Made by a program: the position numbers and the translations under genes. A stretch of DNA of 64,000 nt from Nectonema munidae (Eukaryota > Nematomorpha > Nectonematoida > Nectonematidae), in NCBI GenBank assembly GCA_030549495.1, contig JAUIRK010000889.1, positions 1,363,501-1,427,500 of the forward strand, read 5' to 3'. Shown one piece after another: positions 48,608 through 58,221 of the stretch (positions within the stretch are counted from its first letter, which is position 1; each line of letters starts with the position of its first letter). The notes beneath the pieces were generated by a model. It was given only the letters and a program-made list of their open reading frames with translations, had not been told where the DNA came from and searched no databases.

Positions 48608-48670
48608 TCACACTCTTTGTTGCCTGTTTAGCAACGACCTCTCTTCCCCTTCTCCATCATGTTTATCCCT

Positions 48671-48704
<34 letters not shown>

Positions 48705-50149
48705 ACATTAGCATTATTATTAACATCATCATCATCAACATCAGCATTATTATTATCATCATCATCAACATCGCCATCATATTCTTCATCTTCAACATCA
48801 TCATCTATCTCTTTATCGTTTTCTCCATCATTATCATCATCATCATCATTTTCAATAACATCATCATCTTCATCTTCATCTTCAACATCATTATCATCTT
48901 CCTTATCTTTAACATCATCATTTTTATTATTATCATCATCATCATCATCTTCAACATTATCTTCATATTCAACATCATCATCATCTTCAATATTATCTTC
49001 ATATTCAATATCATCATCATTATTATTATCATCATCTTTATCTTCATTATCATCATCATCATCTTCATATTCAACATTGCCATCATCTCCTTCATCTTTA
49101 ACATCATCATCTATCTCTTCATCTTTATCGTTTTCTCCATCATCATCTTCATCTTCAACGTCATTATCATCTCCCTTAATTTTAACATCATCATTGTTAT
49201 TATTATCATCATCATCATCTTCAACAACTTCATCATCATCATCTTCAACAACTTCATCATCATCATCATCATCATATTCAACATCGTCATCTTCTTCATC
49301 TTCAAGATTACTATTTTTTTTATTATTATCTTCTAATTCATCATCATTATCCTCTTCGTATTCAACTTCATCATCCTCTTCGTATTCAACTTCATCATCC
49401 TCTTCCCATTCAACATCATCATCATCTTCGATTTCAACATCAACCACCTCTTCATCTGCAATCTCATCATCATCATCATCTTTCACACCATTGTCATCAA
49501 CCCCATTATCTTTATTATTAACATCTTGCTTGTCATTTTCATCATCTTTATCATCTTCATTTTGTACATCACCATGTTCTACACCTTTATCATTTACCTT
49601 ATCTTTATCGTTAACATCTTCAATTTTATTTTCAATGTCATTTCCTTTCACATCTGAATCATCATTTTCATTTTGATAATTCTCAATTTTTTTATCATCC
49701 TCCTCTCTTTTATTCTTGACTTTTACAAACTTAGAACCACTTTTGCTTCCTTCATCATTTCTTGAATTTTTCAAAGGGGTGCCCTTTATTCCATTAGAAT
49801 CGAGCTTATTTATGTTAGTGTTGTTATTTATGTTAGTATTATTTACATTTACATATATCTTATCTTGAATATCTTGAAAATTGGGTGGGCGTACCTCGAT
49901 CCTTATTCTTTTAATTTTTAAATATATGTCCTTTGCCTTTTGTCTAGATGTTTCCATATGCGAGAAATATGTTCGAAATTCGATTGGCCAATCCATGCTA
50001 TCTTGCGTGGAATTGGTGTTACTCGTTGGATTTGCCGTTTTTTCTATGCTACTACCATTATGATTACTTACACTTAATGTTGGCGAAAGCGCATAAATTG
50101 CACTTAAGCAGAGAAGTAATATTCGAATTATATTAAAAAGACTATTCAT
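48608..50149 (-). CDS. Secreted, extremely acidic Asp/Glu/Asn-rich protein
   Basis: This intact single-exon frame of 513 codons begins with a clear signal peptide (residues 1-20, hydrophobic core RILLLCLSAIYA). It is followed by a Ser/Thr/Asn-rich stretch with several N-glycosylation sequons, then an ordinary-complexity segment at about 53-100 (DWPIEFRTYFSHMETSRQ; RIRIEVRPPNFQDIQDKIYV) that may be a small folded domain. From about residue 150 to 493 it is almost only Asp, Glu, Asn, Lys and Val, coded largely by GAT/GAC/AAT, that is (ATC)n on the plus strand. A 60-70 residue block is repeated inside it (NDDVK-K-DDNDVEDED to DGENDK-EIDDDV), as is a short DDEVEYEE unit. The last 20 residues are mixed charge. 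No homologue is recognised. Secreted polyanions of this kind can bind calcium, but that is inference; it could also be a microsatellite-born gene. It lies between inverted repeat arms derived from transposons, and a second copy appears to begin at the window end. CCAAT boxes lie upstream. Confidence 0.68.
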
Positions 50150-50316
50150 TGTTGTACAAAAGAGTAAAATGAATTAACTAGAAATTATCGATATATGATA
50201 TTGTGCTAATCCATCAACCAATCAAAATGTACTATTCATTATTTTTATTCTAATCTTATTGGCTAAACTTGCGATGCATCTTAATTGTATTCATCATACA
50301 TCTTTTCTTTAATGCC

Positions 50317-50460
50317 TAGTGTCGCTGGAAGCATTCTGATTGGCTATAGTATAATTATTAACATAACATTAATCAAATCAAATGACAGAATATCATACAG
50401 CAGAAAAATACACACAAAAGATACAACTATGCTAAAAATGAATAACTCATCATCACCGCA
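50317..50460 (+). repeat. Helitron-derived segment upstream of the acidic gene
   Basis: GTCGCTGGAAGCATTCTGATTGG cut to GTCGCTGGAAGCATTCTGAT, and then GAAAAATACACACAAAAGAT and CTAAAAATGA, match the interior of the Helitron-like element at 54321 in the same order. It lies 170 bp from the acidic gene's start codon, within its likely promoter region. Confidence 0.5.
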
Positions 50461-50867
50461 TCTGACATACAAAACGGTTGGTTAACTAACTACTCTATAT
50501 AATTAAAGCAACTCATCACACCATATGTAATACACACAAAATAAATACGGTTAACTCAGCAATAAAGCTATAGCTATCCTAAAAGTCAAATTAACCAGTC
50601 TGATTGTGAGGTTTCATATGCTTTTTGCAAACAATTTCCAACTAACTTATCCAATTCTAACATTGTGAATTCATTGGTGATCATACTTTTTGATGAAAAT
50701 CAATCAAATTTATGAAAAAATTATTTAAAATAACTAATAATCTCTAATTAGAATTTTTTTATCAACCGTATTTAAAATTATTTTATGATACATATATATT
50801 TTAAGTATATTACTATAGAAATAAATTTTAATTTTATTTTAAACCTTTATAGCTATTTTCGATTCAA

Positions 50868-51100
50868 TTTTGATGTTTTTTCGATTGAAAATCAATCAAA
50901 ACCTGTCAAAAAAAGAATGGTTAATTCAATAATTGTAATATTTTTTGATGAAAATCAATCAAAGTTTTCAAAAAAGTGATTTAAAATAGATATTCTCATC
51001 AAAATTGTTTTTATCAATTATATTAGCCAATTGCGTGGTCGTTTCGATCTTAATTTACCAACACTCTACCAATGATCCTATGTTTTGAGCGCAGGGGGGA
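50868..51100. repeat. Right inverted arm, with empty Merlin site
   Basis: Inverse of the left arm. It ends outward in a diverged ACTAGCCGG unit (GCGTGGTCGTTTCGATC, then CCAATGATCCTATG). Where the left arm has ATAAAAAAC-Merlin-ATAAAAAAC, this arm has one uninterrupted GATAAAAACAATTTTGATG on the minus strand, the pre-insertion state. Confidence 0.7.
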
Positions 51101-51554
51101 TTTTGGTTATAACTTCTGACGATTTCATGTAGTCACACCTCGCTCAAAAACCTGTCAAAATGTTTTAATACAATTTTTTACTGATAAGTTATAAAGACGC
51201 AGGCAGCGTTTAAAGCACTAAGATTTGCTCTTAAATTTTATTGAAGATTTTTCCAATCCATTTTTTAATCTTCAAAGTAGAAAATCTTTCCCTTTATTTG
51301 TCTGTTAACGATTATAATATAATTCCATATTTTGTATTTGTAATTTTTATTCAATATTTTTTTATTTTAGTTTCTTCTATTTTAGAAAAATTTTATAACA
51401 TATAAAACTAAAGTTTAAATCTCTTTATTGCTTGCTACCCATTGCTGCCCTGATTTTAATACCCGTGTATAAAGACCACAACTGCCAGAGAGATGCTTAA
51501 GAAGCAAATGTCAAATTCATTACTCTCAGTCTCTCGGAGGGACATTGGAATAAA

Positions 51555-51968
51555 TCAACTATGAAAGAGTTCACGGAATACGTTGTACGGGAGTAGAGAA
51601 ATTACGAAAATTTTCTTCTTCAAATAAATAAGATCAAACAGAGTATCAAAAGCAAAAAGCCAGATGGCCACAATCAAAGGAGAAAGTTGAAGATTGGAAG
51701 ATTCAACAAAAATTGGAATCATCATTGACAGCCAAATACCAGCAAAGAGACTCATTGGCATACTGGTGAGATACATCTGGGCATATTGATGCTGAAATCG
51801 CGTAAATAAACAGTGTTGAAAGTTATTGTAAATGTGGTGAATGAAACTATTTGTCTGGTTTCTCCTATTTTCCTTAACTATATATTTTCTGGCATTTAAA
51901 TCAGCTTGTGAATTTGTTATGGGTGAATTAACAAAAGTTAAAAACATTCTTAATTTTGACAAAACCAT
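51555..51968 (-). CDS. Hypothetical 137-residue membrane protein
   Basis: A 137-codon frame opens with ATG. The N-terminal half is polar and basic (KENRRNQTNSFIHH). The C-terminal half has two probable membrane segments, about residues 65-88 (MYLTSMPMSLFAGIWLSMMI) and 96-115 (LSPLIVAIWLFAFDTLFDL). Base composition is more balanced than the surrounding repeats and no repeat family covers it. No family is recognised, and no splice sites were confirmed. It may be a short gene, one exon of a longer gene, or chance. It sits inside the presumed 15.3-kb duplicated unit, just outside the right inverted arm. Confidence 0.33.
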   Translation of the reverse strand: MVLSKLRMFLTFVNSPITNSQADLNARKYIVKENRRNQTNSFIHHIYNNFQHCLFTRFQHQYAQMYLTSMPMSLFAGIWLSMMIPIFVESSNLQLSPLIVAIWLFAFDTLFDLIYLKKKIFVISLLPYNVFRELFHS

Positions 51969-52175
51969 TTAGAATTGCGAATAGAAAAAGAGAGAATCTT
52001 AAATCTCCCCATCCAAAGAATGAGGATTTTTTACTACAAGAAAATCATATTTCTTCTAACTATTTGGTTCCAGACATAAAACATATGCACCGAAGGTATC
52101 TCAGATGTTTTCTATACATGCATTTATCAGAAGCGATGATTGCATCAAACAAATCCTCTTGTTTTTTGCCTTTAA

Positions 52176-52306
52176 CCCATTAAGTCTCAATGTTCCCATT
52201 TGGGAACATAAGTAATTTCATCTTTGGTCTGCTTTTTTCAATGACTTTGAATATAAATTGTCTGCGTTTTTTTTGATATCATCCGATTTCTATGGTACTT
52301 AATGGG
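52176..52306. mobile_element. piggyBac-type MITE (CAGACGA family)
   Basis: TTAA-CCCATTAAG to CTTAATGGG-TTAA, 131 bp. Interior TTGGGAACATAAGTAATTTC is close to the copy at 59827. Confidence 0.85.
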
Positions 52307-52503
52307 TTAATGAACTCACGTAAAGAAGACGAGTATAGTACAATTTTTCAAAAGGTAAATTAATTTTATTGCTAGAGGTAGAGTAATTTTTTAAACGAAT
52401 ATCTTAAATATGAAATAAGTCAAAGTAAAACAGCATTGAACACTTTATAAACGAAACACCCTCTTTCAATCTAATATCGAAGTCCAATATTAACGCAAAC
52501 ACA

Positions 52504-53450
52504 ATGGAAGAAGTCAAAAGCATTTACCATATGACAATGAGACAAAGGGATGAACTCTGCATACTCGACACTGATAAGTATGATATACAAATCACCTATC
52601 TACAAAATCCACCACTATTCCCAACCATCTTAAATCCCATCCTTCCAACCAATAATTTGATATCCAATATAAATCAACTGACAAGAAAACTATTTACCAA
52701 CAATATCATTAGCAATCAGGATCTCAAACATTTGCTCGCTACTAACACGGCACCCGCATCCATTTATATGTAGCACCCAAAACACATATAGAATCCAGTC
52801 CTACTCCCGTACGAACGATCATCTCAGGCAGCAATACCCGACTGAAAAACGAAGTTAGATAGCGAACATAATTTTATCCAGAGTCTGATTAATTTTAACA
52901 TATCATTATCTGTATCCTGGTAAACATAGGACTGATTTCAAAAAATAGGAGTGACAGTGTCACATAATAAACAAATTTCTCATCCTGCAATATGGTCATC
53001 TTTGACGCTAATTCTCCCAAAAATAACCCACCAACTATATGGAATATTCCCCGATTTCTCCACCTAAAATATCTAGGAATCAATTGCGATGTAGGATTTA
53101 GTTAGGATTAAGCGCTATATGCATGTCTTAAAGACCGTGGTGTCAATTCCACGGCGGTAGGCAAGGTCATCAAAATCGTAACAATGCCGAAATTGACTTA
53201 CGGTAGTAGATCCATTTTGGAATGCTTTCCCTCAACTTGGACCAACAAAATAGACGACCTCTTGTACAAAGTTTTTAGAACTATTTATGGCAATCCTTTC
53301 AATATTTCTCATAGACCTCCTTTTCTTGATTCCTGAAAAGGTTGGAGAAATTAAATAAAAAGTTTATTGAAAAACTAAGGACACATAAGCAGTGCTCACA
53401 ATTATGCCAACCTTGGGAGCTCACACAAACCCAGGCTGAAGCGGTTTTGG
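52504..53450 (+). pseudogene. Reverse-transcriptase fragment, broken retroelement
   Basis: The first frame (52504-52773) ends DLKHLLATNTAPASIYM, like the start of an RT domain. Later pieces read WNIPRFLHLKYLGINCD and KIVTMPKLTYGS, typical of the thumb and C-terminal region of non-LTR reverse transcriptases. It is interrupted in several places. The clade cannot be named; the first part has some Penelope-like flavour. Confidence 0.45.
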
Positions 53451-53529
53451 GGGTATATATATGCAAAAAAAGAGAAAAGTTATCCTAGGTGACTACTACC
53501 CATATACAATAGCCCCCAAGCAATAGGGA

Positions 53530-53920
53530 ATTCTGCGTTCTGAGATATAGTTCTGTTTTTTCTGATTTCTAGATCCGCCTACTTAAATTTGGGACTGGCA
53601 CAAGGTATAATTCTCAAAACAGATTCATGGTACGAGCTGGGTTTGGAATAGTCGGTAATGCGGCCTCTGCAGGCGTCTGTTAGTATGACTGATTATATAT
53701 TGCTATTGTAAAATATATATTCTAGGGATACCATATACTCATATCATGTATATATGGGATGGAATCAAATTCCAGGGCCTAACCTAACATGCCTTAAATT
53801 GTGTTTACCTTTCTTAACCTTTATAACATAAGTCAAACATTATTTATTAATAACATATACGGTATTGCATGACTCCAAACTCAGACATGGAAAATAAAGC
53901 TAGCGCCAAGCATCACTAGT
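53530..53920 (-). pseudogene. LINE C-terminal fragment
   Basis: The minus-strand frame gives EAALPTIPNPARTMNLF, then ELYLVPVPNLSRRI, matching the plus-strand fragment at 55715-55990. Such a run (LPTxxNLARxMKLFW-LYLVPxxNL) is seen at the 3' end of LINE ORF2s. Broken by stops. Confidence 0.5.
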
Positions 53921-53929
53921 TGGCAAAAA

Positions 53930-54320
53930 GTTAAGTTAAGTTGTTTGTAACGTTCGCACCCATCCTTTCGGATATCATGGCCCGCCCGGAATGCTGAGTC
54001 CAGGTCTATCTGGACTTTCCATCCCACTAAACGCCTACCGGCCCTTGTTACTGCATAGCTATACTTTGTTATATATATATTATTTTACAAGAATTTATGT
54101 TACAATATATAAATACATCTGAGTGAACGATACAATCCTAACGCGAACGCTCTCAATTAGGGAAACAAACTTATTGTCTAGTGATAGCTTGATTACTAAC
54201 CACGTAGAATCGGGTCGCTAGAGCACTACCTAACCGTAAAAACCTTTGAATTCTTCAGAGGAAGAAAACCAGGGTAAAAAACCAGCACGACGGAATGTAT
54301 CTTGTTCCTAAATAAAAGAA
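53930..54320 (-). repeat. Unclassified dispersed repeat X, copy 1
   Basis: About 390 bp, inverse of 59675-60222. Shared blocks include GAATTCTTC, GGTTAGGTAGTGCTCT, GATTGTATCGTTC, GGGCCGGTAGGC, GACCTGGACTCAGCATTCC and AAGGATGGGTGCGAACGT. No coding sign. It ends exactly at the start of a Helitron-like element. Confidence 0.65.
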
Positions 54321-54974
54321 TCTATATTATAATAAGCTAGCGTCTGTGTGTCTGTCTGTGTGTGTGTCGCTGGAAGCATTTTGATTGGTTGAATTTATTA
54401 TATGTTTTGTGTGTATTTTTATATGGTGTGATGAATTTCTATGTGTGTATGTGTTTGAAGCATTCTGATTGGTTGAAATTATTATATGTTTTGTGTGTAT
54501 TTTTATATGTGTGATGAGCTTATATATCTGTAGTCTGAGTGTCGCTTGAAGCATTCTGATTGGTTGAAATATCTTTTCTGTGTATTTTTATATGGTGTAA
54601 TAGAAAAATACACAGAAAAGATACAAATATTCTAAAAACTGACCACCATACCATATAACACTATTAGCAACTCAAAATACACATTACCCAGAATCCTATC
54701 TTTCGAGCGTAGCCTAAACAAAAAAAAACTAGCCGGTCCCGTGGTCGTTTCGAGCGAAGCGAATTTGAATTAGCAACTCAATATACACACTACCAAGAAT
54801 CATATGTTTCGAGCGTAGCCTAAACAAAAAAAAACTAGCCGGTCCCGTGGTCGTTTCGAGCGAACCGAATTTGAATTAGCAACTCAATATACACACTACC
54901 CAGAATCCTATGTTTCGAGCGCAGCGAGAAACACTGTTTCGAGCGAAGCGAGAAACGACCACGGGACCGGCTAG
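54321..54974 (+). mobile_element. Non-autonomous Helitron-like element H1, 654 bp
   Basis: Starts TCTATATTATAATAAGCTAG and ends GACCACGGGACCGGCTAG, inserted between A and T with no target duplication, as Helitrons do. Inside are three diverged units built on GAAGCATTCTGATTGGTTGA with TTTGTGTGTATTTTTATATG, then two to three ~107-bp units opened by ACTAGCCGGTCCCGTGGTCG. No Rep/helicase frame. Same length and apparently the same sequence as H2. Confidence 0.78.
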
Positions 54975-55049
54975 TATGATTATAAAAGGTATATGCTACA
55001 AAAATGGAAGCGTTTGAAGGCATGCAATATCTTATATATTATTAATAAA

Positions 55050-55703
55050 CTAGCCGGTCCCGTGGTCGTTTCTCGCTTCGCTCGAAACAGTGTTTCTCGC
55101 TGCGCTCGAAACATAGGATTCTGGGTAGTGTGTATATTGAGTTGCTAATTCAAATTCGGTTCGCTCGAAACGACCACGGGACCGGCTAGTTTTTTTTTGT
55201 TTAGGCTACGCTCGAAACATATGATTCTTGGTAGTGTGTATATTGAGTTGCTAATTCAAATTCGCTTCGCTCGAAACGACCACGGGACCGGCTAGTTTTT
55301 TTTTGTTTAGGCTACGCTCGAAAGATAGGATTCTGGGTAATGTGTATTTTGAGTTGCTAATAGTGTTATATGGTATGGTGGTCAGTTTTTAGAATATTTG
55401 TATCTTTTCTGTGTATTTTTCTATTACACCATATAAAAATACACAGAAAAGATATTTCAACCAATCAGAATGCTTCAAGCGACACTCAGACTACAGATAT
55501 ATAAGCTCATCACACATATAAAAATACACACAAAACATATAATAATTTCAACCAATCAGAATGCTTCAAACACATACACACATAGAAATTCATCACACCA
55601 TATAAAAATACACACAAAACATATAATAAATTCAACCAATCAAAATGCTTCCAGCGACACACACACAGACAGACACACAGACGCTAGCTTATTATAATAT
55701 AGA
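55050..55703 (-). mobile_element. Non-autonomous Helitron-like element H2, 654 bp
   Basis: Exact inverse of H1 as far as I can read, separated from it by a 75-bp spacer (54975-55049). The two 3' ends face each other. The flanks beyond the TC start and the CTAG end are not related, so the repeat stops exactly at the element ends. Confidence 0.78.
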
Positions 55704-55714
55704 TAATATTTGAT

Positions 55715-55990
55715 ACATGTTATAGGGTTAAGAAAGATATACATAATTTAAGGCATGCTAGGTTAGGAACAATCTACCCCTGGAATTTGACTCCATCCCT
55801 AAATGTCGTCCCTAGGATATATGATTTTAATATTGGAATGTTTAAACGGTCCTACAAGCGGACTCCTATAGAGGCCAGATTACCGACTATGCCTAACCTA
55901 GCTCGTAACATGAAACTGTTTTGGGACTTATACCTTGTGCCAATCCTAAATTTAGTTTGCAAAAAACTCCAAAGATTGATTTTGTTTTTT
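55715..55990 (+). pseudogene. LINE C-terminal fragment (inverse relative of 53.5-53.9 kb)
   Basis: The frame PSLNVVPRIYDFNIGMF, EARLPTMPNLARNMKLFW and DLYLVPILNLV matches the minus-strand fragment, with fewer breaks. Immediately next to H2. Confidence 0.5.
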
Positions 55991-56441
55991 TCCTAATTTT
56001 TAAATAAAACCTTATACAAATGTCCTATTGAAATTTAATTATGGTCAGAATAACAAATATCTTCTGTTTAATCTTTTGTATTTCAAACAAAAAAAGGAAG
56101 AAAAACGACATTCAAAAATAATATATAAATAAAAAAAAAATTTTCGATAGTTTATGAAAAAAGTGATTGACGTTAAGAAATTTCCAAAATGTTTATAATT
56201 CAGAAAAATCATCTATTTCATATATATTTTGATAAATATATCCTTTATATATGGAGATAAGTTATTTTGAAATCAAAACTTATTAGTATTTCATTTATTT
56301 AATTCCACTGTCTTGTAAACTTTTACGATTACGTTAGCCGTCACATCTAAACAATTGTGTTTTTCATTATTGATACCGTGAATTGTACTACTGCGTGTTT
56401 ATATCTTTGTAATCAATATCTGTAACATCATACCTTCTGAT

Positions 56442-58206
56442 TTGTCTTATACAACTACAAGTGAAATATCTTTCACTGATTCGTTAGTTGCCCCTAATGG
56501 CACTGAGTATTCATGGAATTCAGCTAGACCAAAGCAAGGTAGTCCTTTAGTTCAAAACACAAGAAACTTAAGTCAAAGCTCGTTTGGACCCATTGGTCTC
56601 GCAAAATTTCTCACTGATTCTCTTCAAATTTTTAAACTTTTTTTTAATGAAGAAGTAATTTCTCATATTTTTCATTGTATAAAAGTTAAACTAGATTAAA
56701 ATTTTGAGCAAGTTTTTTTAATATTTTTTTTAACTTGACTAACTTATCTAAAATTCATAGTAGTGAAACACCAAAGTATGAGTTTCTAAGGCTACACAAC
56801 AAAAAAATTGATGTTTGTGATCTCTTCACTTATTTTGGTTGTTTAATCTACATGGAGCAATCAAAGAATCAAAAAATAAATTTAAAATATTTATTTTCAG
56901 AAAAAACTGGAGAACCATTTTTTCGAGCTTGTACTTCAAGAAATGTGTTCTTGTTGGTTCATATTTTTACAAGTTTTGATGTGAAGAGTGACCGAGATTT
57001 GCACAATACGTTTTATCGTAATTGTTCTGAATTTTTTTTACCGTATAATTACCTCACAGTAGATGAGCAAGTTGTAAAATTTAGCGGACGTTGTAGAATA
57101 AAAATATACGACCCTTCTAAGCCTGGCCATTATGGCATAAAAATATACTATTGTACTGATGCAAAATCTTTATATATTTAAAAGTCTCAAGTTTATGTTT
57201 CAGGTTTAACTGATAGAACTTTTTTTTCTGGAGCAAATATAGTTAAAAGATGATAACGGATAGTGATTTACCTGAAGGATGTGGAATATTTTCTGATAGG
57301 TTTTTCACATCTCATGAGTTTGGGCTATTTCAAAAAATTAACTATTTGTGGTTAGATCTAATCGTACTTTTATCCCAACATGTAAATGTTTTAGGCCCAA
57401 ACATTTACAACAGCTGGGCTTAAATGAAATTGAATCAAAATTTATTTATACAAAATATGCTTTCTTGACGGCTTATGCCCCCAGACATGCACATCGTAAT
57501 TTCAAAGTTGTTTACGTTATTTTAAGCCAACATTTGGGGGAAATAAATTTGATTGGAAGGAAACGCAAACCAGAAACAATAGTGTTATACAATCAATACA
57601 AAAGTGGGGTAGAAACAACAAATCAGATACTTAGATCTTACACATCTTATAGAACGTCTAGAAGATGGATAATTGCAGTTTTTGCAAACTACTTAGATAT
57701 TGCTTGTCACAATAGTTGGGTATAATATCTAAAAGTAATTGTCCTAACAAATTCCCAAGCACTAAAAAATGAGGCAGAAAATATTTTATCAGAGATTTGT
57801 CTTTGAAGTTTTGTGAGAATTCTATGATGGTGCGCTCTAACAGTTCTAACACTCCATTTCAAATTCGAAATCTTTTATCTTTTTATGGCTTCGAACAGCT
57901 TGAAATAACTGAGCGAGCTTCAACATCAAGAGGCTATTGTTATTTGCATGTCGGTCACTCTAATAAGGTAAAGGTACCTGGGGTGTTTTCATCGAGAAGG
58001 CACAATTGCGCCGCTTGTATCGAACTATGAGGAAAACAGGCTTGATGCAGAATCGAACCCAAGACCTTGAGTTATCGAATCCAGCATCTAACCAACCCTA
58101 CTCACGTCCCCTTTTTTTTAACAGTAGAGGTACAAGAAAATGTAGTTCTTGTAACGGATATATATGTAAAAATCATACGAAATATTTTTGTACTCAAAGT
58201 CAGTAA
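56442..58206 (+). pseudogene. piggyBac transposase, nearly whole, split by a SINE (copy 2)
   Basis: Order of parts: acidic N-terminus with FGPIGLAKFLTDSLQIFKLF (56.6 kb); DLFTYFGCLIYMEQSKNQ; EPFFRACTSRNVFLLVHIFT; YLTVDEQVVKFSGRCRIKIY, the block with the central catalytic Asp; PSKPGHYGIKIYYCTDAKS. Then, in changing frames, LPEGCGIFSDRFFTSHEFG, KPETIVLYNQYKSGVETTNQ and SRRWIIAVFANYLDIACHNS with the late block. The C-terminal cysteine-rich domain (CSSCNGYICKNHTKYFCTQ) is cut off by SINE copy 6. A stop, at least two frameshifts and the SINE make it inactive. No TTAA ends were located. Confidence 0.88.
57966..58111 (-). mobile_element. tRNA-derived SINE, copy 6, inside piggyBac
   Basis: GGTAAAGGTACC at the 3' end to CCTACTCACGTCCCC at the 5' end on the plus strand; box B as AATCGAACCC. 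It lies between RGYCYLHVGHSN and the CxxC zinc-binding segment of the transposase. Confidence 0.87.
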
Positions 58207-58221
58207 GTGAAATATTGTGTA

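Larger units (their letters stand above)
47027..48653. repeat. Left copy of a near-identical 1.63-kb block (15,347 bp apart)
   Basis: Matches 62374-64000 without net indels. Differences seen: 47325 T/G, 47651 T/C and 48379 A/C. The block runs through a Helitron unit, Merlin, inverted arm and the 3' end of the acidic gene. The left flank before 47027 is unrelated, which fits the left edge of a tandemly duplicated unit. Confidence 0.9.

Noticed and set aside
48659-49336. Poly-Ile plus-strand frame and Met/Lys-rich minus frames
   Set aside because: Other-frame readings of the same trinucleotide tract.
48561-49676. 371-residue serine-rich plus-strand frame
   Set aside because: It is the antisense of the acidic gene: the (ATC)n tract read on the other strand gives Ser. 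It lacks a signal or any non-repetitive domain.
50785-50979. 64-residue frame
   Set aside because: It lies in the right inverted arm and translates its GATTGATTTT repeats.
54327-55697. Two identical 75-residue frames on opposite strands
   Set aside because: They are readings of the H1 and H2 Helitron-like repeats (GAAGCATTCTGATTGG units), not genes.
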